The notes: generated by a model not told the origin, from the sequence alone. Numbered from the stretch's first letter, positions 1 to 9,868 are shown. The stretch: DNA of 64,000 bases from Nocardioides sp. zg-DK7169 (GCF_013155365.1 NZ_JABJRA010000015.1:1-64000); one strand, 5' to 3'. Translations and numbers: made by a program.

Positions 1-575
1 GGGGCGGGCGGGGCCGGGGGCGGCGCCGCGGGCGGTGCCGGCGGCGGCGTGGTCGGAGGGCCCGAGGGCGGGGCCGGCGGGGCGGTCGGGGGCGACGGCG
101 CCTCGGCGACGTACGGCGGGTGGTCCACGCGCGCGGCGCGCACCAGGCCGTCGGTGACCAGCAGGTCCGGGCCGCTCGACTCCCCCGCGCTCAGGGTGAT
201 CCGGCGCACCCGGGCGAAGCGGCGGTCCAGGAAGCTGGCGGCCTCGGCGCCGTCCAGGGTGGTGACCCCGTCCGGGCCGTGCACCTCGACGCGGACGTCG
301 CCGCGCAGCAGCACCCGGGTGTCGCCGTCCTCGACGACGCCGGCGAGGGCGAAGGCGGACAGCGAGCGCAGGCCGCCGGCGAGCAGCGCGTCGAGGAGGT
401 CCTCGAGGTCGGCGCCCTCGTCGGCCAGCTCCCAGAGCCGGGCCGCGCGGGCGCGCTGGTCCGGGGGCAGGAGCAGCGCGGTGCGCGGGCCCAGGACGGC
501 GTACCAGTCCCCGGTGCGGTAGGAGCGCGGGCCGCTGTGCGGCGTCCGCCCGCCCTCCGGCTGCGAGTCGGTCAT
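1..575 (-). CDS. Hypothetical protein with Pro-rich linker, possibly FHA-domain protein (3' end outside window)
   Basis: Reading back from the ATG at 575 gives an open frame that runs off the left edge of the window. The visible N-terminal part (about 150 residues) starts MTDSQPEGG and contains a compact region with SYRTGDWYAVLGPRT. A strongly Pro/Ala-rich linker follows (the low-complexity GC run at 1-110). This architecture resembles actinobacterial proteins in which an N-terminal domain of unknown function and a Pro-rich linker precede a C-terminal FHA domain; the FHA part itself is not visible, so that assignment is inference. The gene is divergent from the helicase-associated gene at 886 and its leader carries repeated CGAGAGG motifs. 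Confidence 0.5.
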   Translation of the reverse strand, partial: MTDSQPEGGRTPHSGPRSYRTGDWYAVLGPRTALLLPPDQRARAARLWELADEGADLEDLLDALLAGGLRSLSAFALAGVVEDGDTRVLLRGDVRVEVHGPDGVTTLDGAEAASFLDRRFARVRRITLSAGESSGPDLLVTDGLVRAARVDHPPYVAEAPSPPTAPPAPPSGPPTTPPPAPPAAPPPAPPA

Positions 576-591
576 CGTCTGCCTCCCCATG

Positions 592-885
592 CCTCTCAGT
601 ACCTCTCGGGCCTCTCGGAACATCTCGGCTCTCTCCGCCTCTCGGGCGTCTCCGGGCCCGGCCCGGCGAGGGACGGGCCGTCGTGGGTGTCTCGCGTGTG
701 TCTCGGTCGATCCCACCACACGTCCCACCGGGGCATCCTCCCCGTCACCCAGCATCCCGCACCGCCGTCCCCACCGGCCTGTGGAGGGCCCGGTGCCTAG
801 GCGCCCGCCGCCGTCGTGGGTGAGGGCCGGTCCTGTTCGCGGACCCCGCCACGCGGCGTACCGCCGGGCCGCTAGCGTGGGAACG
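592..885. promoter_or_regulatory. Divergent intergenic region with repeated CCTCTCGG motif
   Basis: This gap separates the minus gene starting at 575 from the plus gene at 886. From 592 to 655 it holds at least four copies of CCTCTCGG or a one-base variant (592, 602, 611, 638), plus weaker ones at 622, 648 and near 697-715. On the minus strand these read CCGAGAGG and would lie in the leader or promoter of the 575 gene. On the plus side TAGCGT at 873-878 is a likely -10 element for the helicase-associated gene, leaving 7 bases before its ATG. No RNA structure was recognised. Confidence 0.45.
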
Positions 886-3162
886 ATGTCCGGACGATCT
901 CCGCTCCCCAGCGGTTTCCGCTCCCTCGCCGACCAGCTGCGCAGCTGGCCCGACGCGCGGCTCTCCCGCCTGCTCGCAGCCCGTCCCGACCTGGCCAGCC
1001 CGGTGCCGCACGACTCCAGCCAGCTGGCCTCGCGCGCCGCGGTGCGCTCCTCGCTGCTGCGCGCCCTGGACCAGCTCGACCTGCTCGAGCTCACCGTCCT
1101 CGACGCGCTGGTCGTGCTGGGCCACACCACCCCCGAGCGCCTCGCGGAGGTCGTGAACGCCGACGACGTCGCGGTCGCCGCCGCCCTGGCCCGGCTGGGC
1201 GACCTCGCGCTGGTCTGGGAGAGCCCCGCCGGGTTGCGTCCCCTGACCGGCGTCGCCGACGCGCTGGGCTCCGGGCCGGGGACCAGCGGCCTGCAGCCGT
1301 GCAGCGCCGAGCCGCCGTCCGCCGCGCAGGTGGACAAGCGGCTGGCCGAGCTGTCCGACCCCGCCCGCGCGCTGCTCGAGCACGTCGCCGAGCACGGCGG
1401 TGAGGCGACCACCGGCACCTCGCGGCACCTGGTCAGCCCCGCCGACGCCCGCACCCCCGCCGAGGAGCTGCTGGCCCGCCGGCTGCTGGTGCCCCGCGGC
1501 GGCGGGGTCGTCGTGCTCCCCGGCGAGGTCGGCCTGGCGCTGCGCGGGGGCCACACCACCCGCGAGGCCGTCGGCACGCCGCCCGCGCTGCTCACCAGCG
1601 AGCGGGCGGGCGAGCTGGTCGACCGGGCCGCGGCCGGCACCGCCTTCGAGGCGGTACGACGCGTGGAGCTGCTGCTCGACCACTGGAGCACCCACCCGCC
1701 CACGGCGCTGCGCACCGGCGGCCTCGGCGTGCGCGACCTGCGCGCCACCGCGCTGCTGCTCCACGTGGACGAGCCCACGGCCGCCCTCGTCGTCGAGGTC
1801 TCCTACGCCGCGGGGCTGCTCGCCACGGCCGCCGACGCCGACGGCAACCCCGCCTGGGTCCCGACCGACGCCTTCGACCTGTGGATCGCCACCTCTCCCG
1901 CCGAGCGGTGGGCGACGCTGGTCCGGGCCTGGCTGGGATCCTCGCGGCTGCCCGGCCTGGTCGGGCGGCGCGACAACGCCGGCAAGACCTGGAACGCGCT
2001 CGCCCCCGAGCTCAGCGGGACCCATGTGGTCGAGACCCGCCGGGCCGCGCTGGAGGAGCTCGCCGCGCTGCCGCGCGACCGGGTGCTCGCGACGGGCACC
2101 GGCGCGCCGTCGCTGGTGGCCCGGCTGGCCTGGCTGCGGCCGCGCCGACCCCGCACCCGCGCCGACCTGGTCGCCTGGACCCTCGAGGAGGCCGCGGCCC
2201 TCGGGGTCACCGCGCTCGGCGGCGTGCCCGGCCCGGCCCGGCTGCTGCTCGAGGGCAGGGACCCGGCCGCCACCCTGACCACGCTGATGCCCGAGCCGGT
2301 CGACCACGTGCTGCTCCAGGCCGACCTGACCGCGGTCGCCCCCGGCCCCCTGGAGTCGAGCCTCGCGCGACGCCTCTCGCTGGTGGCCGACGTGGAGTCG
2401 CGCGGCGGCGCCACGACGTACCGCTTCACGCCGGGGTCGGTACGCCGCGCGCTGGACACCGGCTGGGGCGCGGGCGAGCTGCACGAGTTCCTCGCCTCGG
2501 TCTCGCGCACCCCGGTGCCGCAGCCGCTGACCTACCTCGTCGACGACACCGCCCGGACCTTCGGGACCATCCGGGTCGGCCACGCGGAGGCGTTCCTGCG
2601 CGCCGACGACGAGACCGCGCTCGCCGAGCTGCTGCACCACCCCCGAGCCGCGTCGCTCGGACTGCGCCGCATCGCCCCGACGGTGCTCATCAGCGACACC
2701 CCGATCGACGTTCTCCTCCCCCGGCTGCGCGACCTCGGCGCCGCGCCGGTGGTCGAGGCCCCCGACGGCACGGTGCGGGTCTCGCGCCCGGACCTGCTGC
2801 GCGCCCGCACCCCCAAGGAGCACCGCCGCAGCGCCGGCGCGAGCGCGGCCCGAGCGACCGCCACCGTCGCCGCCGTCGTCACCGCGATCCGCTCCGGGGA
2901 CCGCGCCGCCGACGCGCGCCCGACCGGCGCCGCGGCCGCCCCGCTGACCCCGAGCGGCTCGCTGGCGGCACTGCGCGAGGCGGTCGAGACCCGCTCCAGC
3001 GTGCTCATCGGCTACGTCGACAACCACGGCACCTCCACCGAGCGCGTCGTCGACCCGATCTCGGTGGAGGGCGGCCAGCTCACCGCCCACGACCACCGCT
3101 CCGACGACGTGCGGACCTTCGCGGTGCACCGCATCTCGGTGGTCCGCCCGATCGAGGACTAG
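886..3162 (+). CDS. Helicase-associated domain protein (XPB/Ssl2-like N-terminal region)
   Basis: This 758-residue protein belongs to the actinobacterial helicase-associated family that normally sits directly upstream of the XPB-type helicase, as here. It has no Walker motifs and is probably a partner or regulator of the helicase encoded 44 bases downstream, acting in DNA repair or transcription-coupled processes (inference). The N-terminus is rich in winged-helix-like segments (RSSLLRALDQLDLLELTVLDAL), and the C-terminal about 90 residues form a WYL-like beta region (SSVLIGYVDNHG, ISVEGGQLTAHD). The ATG at 886 is chosen because a TAGCGT -10 box ends 7 bases upstream, suggesting a leaderless message. 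The longer in-frame extension upstream looks non-coding. Confidence 0.82.
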   Translation: MSGRSPLPSGFRSLADQLRSWPDARLSRLLAARPDLASPVPHDSSQLASRAAVRSSLLRALDQLDLLELTVLDALVVLGHTTPERLAEVVNADDVAVAAALARLGDLALVWESPAGLRPLTGVADALGSGPGTSGLQPCSAEPPSAAQVDKRLAELSDPARALLEHVAEHGGEATTGTSRHLVSPADARTPAEELLARRLLVPRGGGVVVLPGEVGLALRGGHTTREAVGTPPALLTSERAGELVDRAAAGTAFEAVRRVELLLDHWSTHPPTALRTGGLGVRDLRATALLLHVDEPTAALVVEVSYAAGLLATAADADGNPAWVPTDAFDLWIATSPAERWATLVRAWLGSSRLPGLVGRRDNAGKTWNALAPELSGTHVVETRRAALEELAALPRDRVLATGTGAPSLVARLAWLRPRRPRTRADLVAWTLEEAAALGVTALGGVPGPARLLLEGRDPAATLTTLMPEPVDHVLLQADLTAVAPGPLESSLARRLSLVADVESRGGATTYRFTPGSVRRALDTGWGAGELHEFLASVSRTPVPQPLTYLVDDTARTFGTIRVGHAEAFLRADDETALAELLHHPRAASLGLRRIAPTVLISDTPIDVLLPRLRDLGAAPVVEAPDGTVRVSRPDLLRARTPKEHRRSAGASAARATATVAAVVTAIRSGDRAADARPTGAAAAPLTPSGSLAALREAVETRSSVLIGYVDNHGTSTERVVDPISVEGGQLTAHDHRSDDVRTFAVHRISVVRPIED

Positions 3163-3206
3163 CCGGCGACCGGGCCGCGCACCCGCCCGCTCCGTAGACT
3201 CGCCGG

Positions 3207-4847
3207 GTGAACGACGGCCCCCTCATCGTCCAGTCGGACAAGACCCTGCTGCTCGAGATCGACCACGAGCGTGCCGCGGACTGCCGCAAGGCGATCGCGC
3301 CGTTCGCCGAGCTCGAGCGCAGCCCCGAGCACATCCACACCTACCGGCTCACCCCGCTGGGGCTGTGGAACGCCCGCGCCGCCGGCCACGACGCCGAGCA
3401 GGTCGTGGACACGCTGCTCGCCTACAGCCGCTACGCCGTACCGCACGCGCTGCTCGTCGACGTCGCCGAGACGATGGCGCGCTACGGCCGGCTGCGCCTG
3501 GAGAAGCACCCCACCCACGGCCTGGTGCTCTCCAGCACCGACCGCCCGGTGCTCGAGGAGGTGCTGCGCGCCAAGAAGGTCAAGGGGATGCTCGGCGAGC
3601 GCCTCGACGACGACAGCGTGGTCGTGCACCCCTCCGAGCGCGGCAACCTCAAGCAGGCGCTGCTCAAGCTGGGCTGGCCGGCGGAGGACTTCGCCGGGTA
3701 CGTCGACGGCGAGGCGCACGCGATCTCGCTCGTCGAGGACGGCTGGTCGCTGCGCGACTACCAGCGCGACGCCGCGGAGTCGTTCTGGCACGGCGGCTCG
3801 GGCGTCGTGGTGCTGCCCTGCGGCGCCGGGAAGACGATCGTCGGGGCCGCCGCGATGGCGCACGCCCAGGCGACCACGCTGATCCTGGTCACCAACACCG
3901 TCAGCGCGCGGCAGTGGAAGGACGAGCTGGTCAAGCGGACCTCGCTGACCGAGGACGAGATCGGCGAGTACTCCGGCGCCGTCAAGGAGATCCGGCCGGT
4001 CACGATCGCGACGTACCAGGTGCTGACGCTGCGCCGCAAGGGCAGCTACCCGCACCTCGACCTGCTCGACGCGCGCGACTGGGGCCTGATCGTGTACGAC
4101 GAGGTGCACCTGCTGCCCGCGCCGATCTTCCGGATGACCGCCGACCTCCAGGCGCGCCGCCGGATCGGGCTGACCGCGACGCTGGTGCGCGAGGACGGCC
4201 GCGAGGGCGACGTGTTCTCCCTGATCGGGCCGAAGCGGTACGACGCGCCGTGGAAGGACATCGAGTCGCAGGGCTGGATCGCGCCCGCCGACTGCGTGGA
4301 GGTGCGGGTGACCCTGCCGAGCTCGGAGCGGCTGGTCTACGCCACCGCGGAGCCGGAGGAGCGCTACCGCCTCGCGTCCTGCACCGCGGAGAAGACCCGG
4401 GTGGTGCGCGACATCGTGGCCGCGCACCCCGACCAGCCGACGCTGGTGATCGGGCAGTACATCGACCAGCTCGACGAGCTCGCCGCCGAGCTCGACGCCC
4501 CGGTGATCAAGGGCGAGACCACGGTCAAGGAGCGCCAGCGGCTCTTCGACGCCTTCCGCTCCGGCGAGATCGGGCTGCTGGTCGTCAGCAAGGTCGCGAA
4601 CTTCTCCATCGACCTGCCCTCCGCCGAGGTGGCGATCCAGGTGTCGGGCTCCTTCGGCTCGCGCCAGGAGGAGGCCCAGCGCCTCGGCCGGCTGCTGCGG
4701 CCCAAGAGCGACGGCAAGTCCGCGCACTTCTACACGATCGTCTCGCGCGACACCGTCGACGCGGAGTTCGCCCAGAACCGCCAGCGCTTCCTCGCCGAGC
4801 AGGGCTACGCCTACCGCATCCTCGACGCCGAGGACCTCCCCGCCTGA
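3207..4847 (+). CDS. DNA repair helicase, XPB family (SF2 DEAD/DEAH-type ATPase)
   Basis: This 546-residue protein matches the bacterial XPB helicases, 3'-5' SF2 translocases related to the eukaryotic TFIIH subunit. An N-terminal damage-recognition-like domain of about 170 residues precedes helicase domain 1. The latter has Walker A (PCGAGKT, about residue 205-211) and a DEVH box at about 298-301 (YDEVHLL), then motif III-like GLTATLVRED. Domain 2 contains SGSFGSRQEEAQRLGRLLRP, the usual arginine-finger motif VI. The GTG start is supported by TAGACT six bases upstream (leaderless pattern). It forms a unit with the helicase-associated gene before it. Its 3' side is a run of 22-bp repeats facing the converging gene. 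Confidence 0.93.
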   Translation: MNDGPLIVQSDKTLLLEIDHERAADCRKAIAPFAELERSPEHIHTYRLTPLGLWNARAAGHDAEQVVDTLLAYSRYAVPHALLVDVAETMARYGRLRLEKHPTHGLVLSSTDRPVLEEVLRAKKVKGMLGERLDDDSVVVHPSERGNLKQALLKLGWPAEDFAGYVDGEAHAISLVEDGWSLRDYQRDAAESFWHGGSGVVVLPCGAGKTIVGAAAMAHAQATTLILVTNTVSARQWKDELVKRTSLTEDEIGEYSGAVKEIRPVTIATYQVLTLRRKGSYPHLDLLDARDWGLIVYDEVHLLPAPIFRMTADLQARRRIGLTATLVREDGREGDVFSLIGPKRYDAPWKDIESQGWIAPADCVEVRVTLPSSERLVYATAEPEERYRLASCTAEKTRVVRDIVAAHPDQPTLVIGQYIDQLDELAAELDAPVIKGETTVKERQRLFDAFRSGEIGLLVVSKVANFSIDLPSAEVAIQVSGSFGSRQEEAQRLGRLLRPKSDGKSAHFYTIVSRDTVDAEFAQNRQRFLAEQGYAYRILDAEDLPA

Positions 4848-4857
4848 CCCCTCCCCC

Positions 4858-4945
4858 GAGTCGGCCCGCGTGGTTGCGCGAGTCGGCCCGTGTGGTGCGG
4901 CGAGTCGGCCCGTGTGGCGCGGCGAGTCGGCCCGTGTGGCGCGGA
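4858..4945. repeat. 22-bp tandem intergenic repeat, locus A (four units)
   Basis: Four units begin with GAGTCGG at 4858, 4880, 4902 and 4924, exactly 22 bases apart. Each reads GAGTCGGCCCG(T/C)GTGG followed by six bases such as CGCGGC. The array fills nearly the whole gap between the 3' ends of the XPB gene and the converging gene at 4948-5709. Similar arrays with the same period and core occur at 10495, 19685 and 24469. It is not translated in any supported gene. Confidence 0.9.
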
Positions 4946-4947
4946 CG

Positions 4948-5709
4948 TCAGCGCGCAGGCGGCGTCGTCCGCCCCTTGTCGAACAGCTGGTCCAGGTCGG
5001 CGTCGACCTCGAGGATGTCGTTCTCCAGCCGGGGCGCGTCGTCGGGGCCGCCGACCGGCAGACAGCGCACGACCATGCCGGTCTGCACGTCCAGGGCGAC
5101 GTCGTAGTGGTCGGGGTAGGTCCGGCCCCGCCAGCGCTCGGGCACCTCCTCGTCGTCCTCGAAGTCGGCGCGCAGCCCCGCCTCGCTGAAGAGCAGCTCG
5201 CAGCAGTTGCCGCCGCACCGCGGGTCGTAGCCCGGCAGCGCGCGCAGGTCGGCCCGCCACGCCGGCCGGTCCGCGACGACGTCGGTACGCAGCCGGTCCA
5301 CCGCCACGTGGTGGCTCAGCTCGACCGGGTCGAGCATCGCGACCCAGCTGTAGTTGACGTACATCGGGTCGTCGTAGTCGAGGTAGAAGCGCTCGGGTCG
5401 CCGCTCGACCAGCCCGTCGGCACGCAACGGCGGGGCGATCTGGTGCGGGAGCACCGAGGTGTGCCCCGGCATCGGTTCCGGGCGCGGCGTCTCCTCCGCG
5501 GTGAAGACCGTCAGCGTGGCGCGGGTGTAGGGCAGCCCGCCCTCCCGGTGCCACTGGCCCTCGCTGTCGCGCACCAGCAGCTCGCCCGGGCGACGTACCC
5601 AGGCCTCGCACGCCCCCGCGAACGCCGAGCGGTGCGCCAGGTGCAGGGTGGTCCAGCGCCACGGCGAGCTGCGCGCCAGGGCGAGGAAGGCATCGACGTC
5701 GGGGGTCAC
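4948..5709 (-). CDS. Conserved hypothetical protein with Cys-rich motif
   Basis: This 253-residue protein has no function I can name. It contains YLDYDDPMYVNYSWVAMLDP, a central acidic/aromatic region, and a compact Cys motif PRCGGNCCELLFSE that could bind a metal or form disulfides. The C-terminal third (RTYPDHYDVALDVQTGMVVR) looks like a beta-rich domain. The GTG start at 5709 is chosen because TAGCGT lies seven bases upstream on the minus strand, the same leaderless spacing as other genes here. It converges on the XPB gene across the repeat array. Confidence 0.65.
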   Translation of the reverse strand: MTPDVDAFLALARSSPWRWTTLHLAHRSAFAGACEAWVRRPGELLVRDSEGQWHREGGLPYTRATLTVFTAEETPRPEPMPGHTSVLPHQIAPPLRADGLVERRPERFYLDYDDPMYVNYSWVAMLDPVELSHHVAVDRLRTDVVADRPAWRADLRALPGYDPRCGGNCCELLFSEAGLRADFEDDEEVPERWRGRTYPDHYDVALDVQTGMVVRCLPVGGPDDAPRLENDILEVDADLDQLFDKGRTTPPAR

Positions 5710-5874
5710 CACGGCGACGCTAGACGCGGCACCGCCCGGGCCGCCACGGGTTTGCCCGCGGGTGTGGCGCGTGGCGGCGTACCGCCCGAGCACGACGTGC
5801 GCCGTAGGTCACGCACCGTCCGAGGACCGGCCCGGTCCGGTCCGGACCGCGGTGCAGTCCTACAGTGAGTAACC

Positions 5875-7077
5875 GTGAAGGTCCTGCTGCTGGAGAACAT
5901 CCATCCCGTCGCCGTCGAGCAGCTCGAGGCCCGTGGCTTCGAGGTCGAGCTGCTGAGCCGTTCGCTCTCCGAGGACGAGCTCATCGCGGCCCTGCCGGGC
6001 GTGTCCATGCTCGGCATCCGCTCCAACACCAACGTCACCGCGAAGGTGCTGGAGTCTGCCCCGGAGCTGCTGGCGATCGGCTGCTTCTGCATCGGCACCA
6101 ACCAGGTCGACCTGGCCGCGGCCGCCGCGCGCGGCGTGGCCGTGTTCAACGCGCCGTACTCCAACACGCGCAGTGTGGTCGAGCTCGTCATCGGCGAGAT
6201 CATCGCCCTCGCGCGCCGCCTGCCCGAGAAGATCGAGCGGATGCACGCCGGGGTGTGGGACAAGTCGGCGAAGGGCAGCCACGAGGTGCGTGGGCGGGTG
6301 CTCGGCATCGTCGGCTACGGCAACATCGGCACCCAGCTCTCCACGGTCGCCGAGGCGCTCGGCATGCAGGTCGTCTTCTACGACACCTCCGACCGCCCGG
6401 CCCACGGCAACGCGCGCCGGATGGACAGCCTCGAGGACCTGCTCGCGATCGCCGACGTCGTGAGCCTGCACATCGACGGCCGCACCGGCAACGCCGGCCT
6501 CTTCGGCGCCCAGCAGTTCTCCCAGATGAAGCCGCGGGCGATGTTCATCAACGCCTCGCGCGGCATGGTCGTCGACGACCACGCGCTGCGCGACCACCTG
6601 GTCTCCGGGCATCTCGCCGGCGCCGCCCTCGACGTCTTCCCTGTCGAGCCCAAGGCCCAGGGCGACTCCTTCGAGTCCGTGCTGCGCGGCCTCGACAACG
6701 TCATCCTCACCCCGCACGTCGGCGGCTCCACCCAGGAGGCCCAGGAGGAGATCGGCCGCTTCGTCTCCGGCAAGCTCGCTGCCTTCGTCCTCGAGGGCAG
6801 CACCGGTCTGTCGGTCAACCTGCCGGCCGTCGCCGCCCCGCCGCTGGCCCCGGGCCACCACCGCCTGGGCTTCCTGCACCGCAACGTGCCGGGCGTCCTG
6901 GCCAAGCTCAACGACCTGCTGGCCGAGCAGGGCGACAACGTCGCCGGCCAGACCCTGGCCACCTCCGGCGAGATCGGGTACGTCGTGACCGACGTCGCCG
7001 CGCCGCCGTCGGCCGGCTCGCTCGAGCGTCTCGACAGCTCCGAGAACGCCATCTGGGTCCGCGCCTGGTCGGCCTGA
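5875..7077 (+). CDS. serA: D-3-phosphoglycerate dehydrogenase
   Basis: This enzyme oxidises 3-phosphoglycerate to 3-phosphohydroxypyruvate with NAD, the first step of serine biosynthesis. The 400-residue length matches the shorter E. coli-like type rather than the about 530-residue mycobacterial type. The NAD-binding Rossmann motif is GIVGYGNIGTQL; the catalytic-site segments are INASRGMVVDDHAL (Arg) and LTPHVGGST (His). A C-terminal ACT-like domain (GFLHRNVPGVLAKLNDLL) is the usual serine feedback site. The GTG start follows TACAGT with an 8-base gap. A strong hairpin terminator follows the gene. Confidence 0.95.
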   Translation: MKVLLLENIHPVAVEQLEARGFEVELLSRSLSEDELIAALPGVSMLGIRSNTNVTAKVLESAPELLAIGCFCIGTNQVDLAAAAARGVAVFNAPYSNTRSVVELVIGEIIALARRLPEKIERMHAGVWDKSAKGSHEVRGRVLGIVGYGNIGTQLSTVAEALGMQVVFYDTSDRPAHGNARRMDSLEDLLAIADVVSLHIDGRTGNAGLFGAQQFSQMKPRAMFINASRGMVVDDHALRDHLVSGHLAGAALDVFPVEPKAQGDSFESVLRGLDNVILTPHVGGSTQEAQEEIGRFVSGKLAAFVLEGSTGLSVNLPAVAAPPLAPGHHRLGFLHRNVPGVLAKLNDLLAEQGDNVAGQTLATSGEIGYVVTDVAAPPSAGSLERLDSSENAIWVRAWSA

Positions 7078-7097
7078 GCCACCCGAACGACCGGCAT

Positions 7098-7128
7098 CGG
7101 CCGCCGCGAGCACCGCTCGCGGCGGCCG
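7098..7128 (+). terminator. Rho-independent-type hairpin after serA
   Basis: CCGCCGCGAG (7101-7110) pairs perfectly with CTCGCGGCGG (7116-7125) around the 5-base loop CACCG, and three more flanking pairs extend the stem to 13 bp. It lies 20 bases after the serA stop. No U-tract follows, as is common in high-GC actinobacteria. Confidence 0.75.
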
Positions 7129-7176
7129 GCGCCATTCCGGGTCGTGCCTCGAGCACCGGTCCGTACGCTGGGCGAC

Positions 7177-8058
7177 ATGGGTGTGCGGGACCAGCTCGGT
7201 CAGGCCATCTTCCAGCGCGTCGCCGGCTCGGACGGCGATGCCAACCGACAGCGCATCCACGGCCGCCCGGGTCCGCGGCTCTTCGAGCCCGGCTCGCCGA
7301 TCACCGTCGTGCACGGTGACGCCTCGATGTTCGTCGGGGGCCTGCGTGCGCTGCTGCTGCAGACCCTCCACCCCGCCGCCATGCGCGGCGTCGCCGAGCA
7401 CTCCGACTACCGCGTGGACACCTGGGGCCGCCTGGCGCGCACCAGCACCTTCCTGGCCACGACGACCTTCGGCCACGTCGAGGACGCCGAGGCCGCGGTC
7501 GCCCGGGTGCGCCGCATCCACGAGCGGGTGCGGGGCACGATGCCGGACGGCACGCCGTACGCCGCCTCGGACCCGCACCTGCTGGGGTGGGTGCACGCCG
7601 CGGAGGCCGACAGCTTCCTGCGCGCCCACGACGTGTACGGCAGCCACCGCCTCGACGCCGCGGGGCGCGACACCTACCTGGCCCAGCTGGCCGAGGTCGG
7701 ACGCCGCCTGGGCGTGATCGACCCGCCCACCACCACCGAGCAGCTCGCGGCCACGCTGGCGTCCTACCGCCCCGAGCTGCGCGCCACCCCCGAGGCCCGC
7801 GAGGCCGTCTCCCACGTGCTCCTGCACCCGCCGCTGCCGCTCGCGGCCCGCCCGCCGTACGCCGTCCTGGCCGCGGCCTCGGTCGGGCTGATGCCGGCGT
7901 GGACCCGCCGGCCGCTGCGCCTGCCCTGGCTGCCGGTCACCGAGCGCACGGTCGTGCGTGCCCTCGGCACGCTGGCCACCGGCACCATCCGTTGGGCGAT
8001 GCGGCCCCCGCCGGTGGACGACCCCGGAGATCTTGAGGAAAGCCTTCGTCAGGCTTGA
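7177..8058 (+). CDS. Oxygenase MpaB-family protein (DUF2236)
   Basis: This 293-residue protein resembles the MpaB/Lcp-related DUF2236 family, predicted heme-binding oxygenases. Visible family segments are GPRLFEPGSPITVVHGDASM, LLLQTLHPAAMRGVAEHSDY, a TSTFLATTTFG stretch and HLLGWVHAAEADSFLRAHDVYG, whose His residues are candidates for metal or heme ligation. The substrate cannot be told from sequence. The ATG at 7177 is preferred over an upstream in-frame GTG because TACGCT ends seven bases before it. It stands alone between serA and a secreted protein gene. Confidence 0.8.
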   Translation: MGVRDQLGQAIFQRVAGSDGDANRQRIHGRPGPRLFEPGSPITVVHGDASMFVGGLRALLLQTLHPAAMRGVAEHSDYRVDTWGRLARTSTFLATTTFGHVEDAEAAVARVRRIHERVRGTMPDGTPYAASDPHLLGWVHAAEADSFLRAHDVYGSHRLDAAGRDTYLAQLAEVGRRLGVIDPPTTTEQLAATLASYRPELRATPEAREAVSHVLLHPPLPLAARPPYAVLAAASVGLMPAWTRRPLRLPWLPVTERTVVRALGTLATGTIRWAMRPPPVDDPGDLEESLRQA

Positions 8059-8094
8059 TCCGGGCCGTCGGACGGCGCCCCTAGGCTCCTCGCC

Positions 8095-9427
<1,333 letters not shown>

Positions 9428-9435
<8 letters not shown>

Positions 9436-9802
9436 CCCGCATGTCCGTCCCGCTCCAGAAGGCCCGCATCGAGGTGATGCGGCCCTGCTCGTCGAAGGTC
9501 ATCACGTCGATCGGGGCGACCGTGTAGGTCTGCTCGCCGACGCGGGTCTCCACCTCGAAGTGGAACGCGGCCTCGTTGCCGCAGATGCGCGTCTCGATCA
9601 GCCGGGTCCGGGACTCGGCGCCGGTGAGGTTGCCGTAGAACTCGCGGATCTGCTCGCGGGTGGTCAGCGGCGTGCTGCCCACCGGGTCCTCGACGGTCGC
9701 GCCGTCGGCGTAGAGCCCGGCGATGTCGTCGGCCGCGCCCTTGCCGACGTGCTCGATGTACTGCTCCACGACCGCGCGGATCCGTTCCGGGGTGAGTGCC
9801 AT
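9428..9802 (-). CDS. Steroid Delta5-3-ketosteroid isomerase (NTF2-like fold)
   Basis: This 124-residue protein aligns by eye over its whole length with the 125-residue Comamonas-type ketosteroid isomerase, which moves the Delta5 double bond to Delta4 in 3-oxosteroids. The three catalytic residues are present at the expected places: Tyr15 (VEQYIEHV), Asp39 (VEDPVGS) and Asp99 (VAPIDVM). The signature GNEAAFHFEVE is also shared. This supports a true isomerase rather than a generic SnoaL-like protein. No other steroid gene is visible nearby. A possible KstR-like operator lies just upstream, and AGGAG precedes the ATG. Confidence 0.85.
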
Positions 9803-9816
9803 CTCGTCTCCTGAAA

Positions 9817-9832
9817 TCTGTAATACGTTCTG
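9817..9832 (-). promoter_or_regulatory. Possible KstR-like operator upstream of the ketosteroid isomerase
   Basis: On the minus strand this stretch reads CCAGAACGTATTACAG, 15 or more bases before the ATG at 9802. It resembles the KstR steroid-regulator palindrome (core AACNNGTT) with one mismatch, AACGTATT. This is the only AT-rich patch in the gap. The match is weak; it is listed because the downstream gene is a steroid isomerase. Confidence 0.25.
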
Positions 9833-9868
9833 GTTTGCGTCACGGTAGCGGCTTGCTTAGATGGAGGC

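Noticed and set aside
589..885. In-frame N-terminal extension of the helicase-associated gene starting at 589
   Set aside because: Composition is Arg/Pro/Ser-rich and unlike protein, it covers the divergent promoter and the repeated CCTCTCGG motif, and the ATG at 886 has a well-placed -10 element.
745..3129. Long minus-strand open frame opposite the helicase-associated gene
   Set aside because: It has the Arg/Gly/Ala-rich composition typical of antisense shadows in very GC-rich genes and no recognisable domain.
4858..4945. Repeat arrays as CRISPR
   Set aside because: Units are directly adjacent with a 22-base period and no unique spacers; no cas genes are present.
8064..8080. Terminator after the MpaB-like gene
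   Set aside because: GCCGTCGGACGGC has only a five-base stem with a three-base loop and overlaps the promoter region of the next gene.
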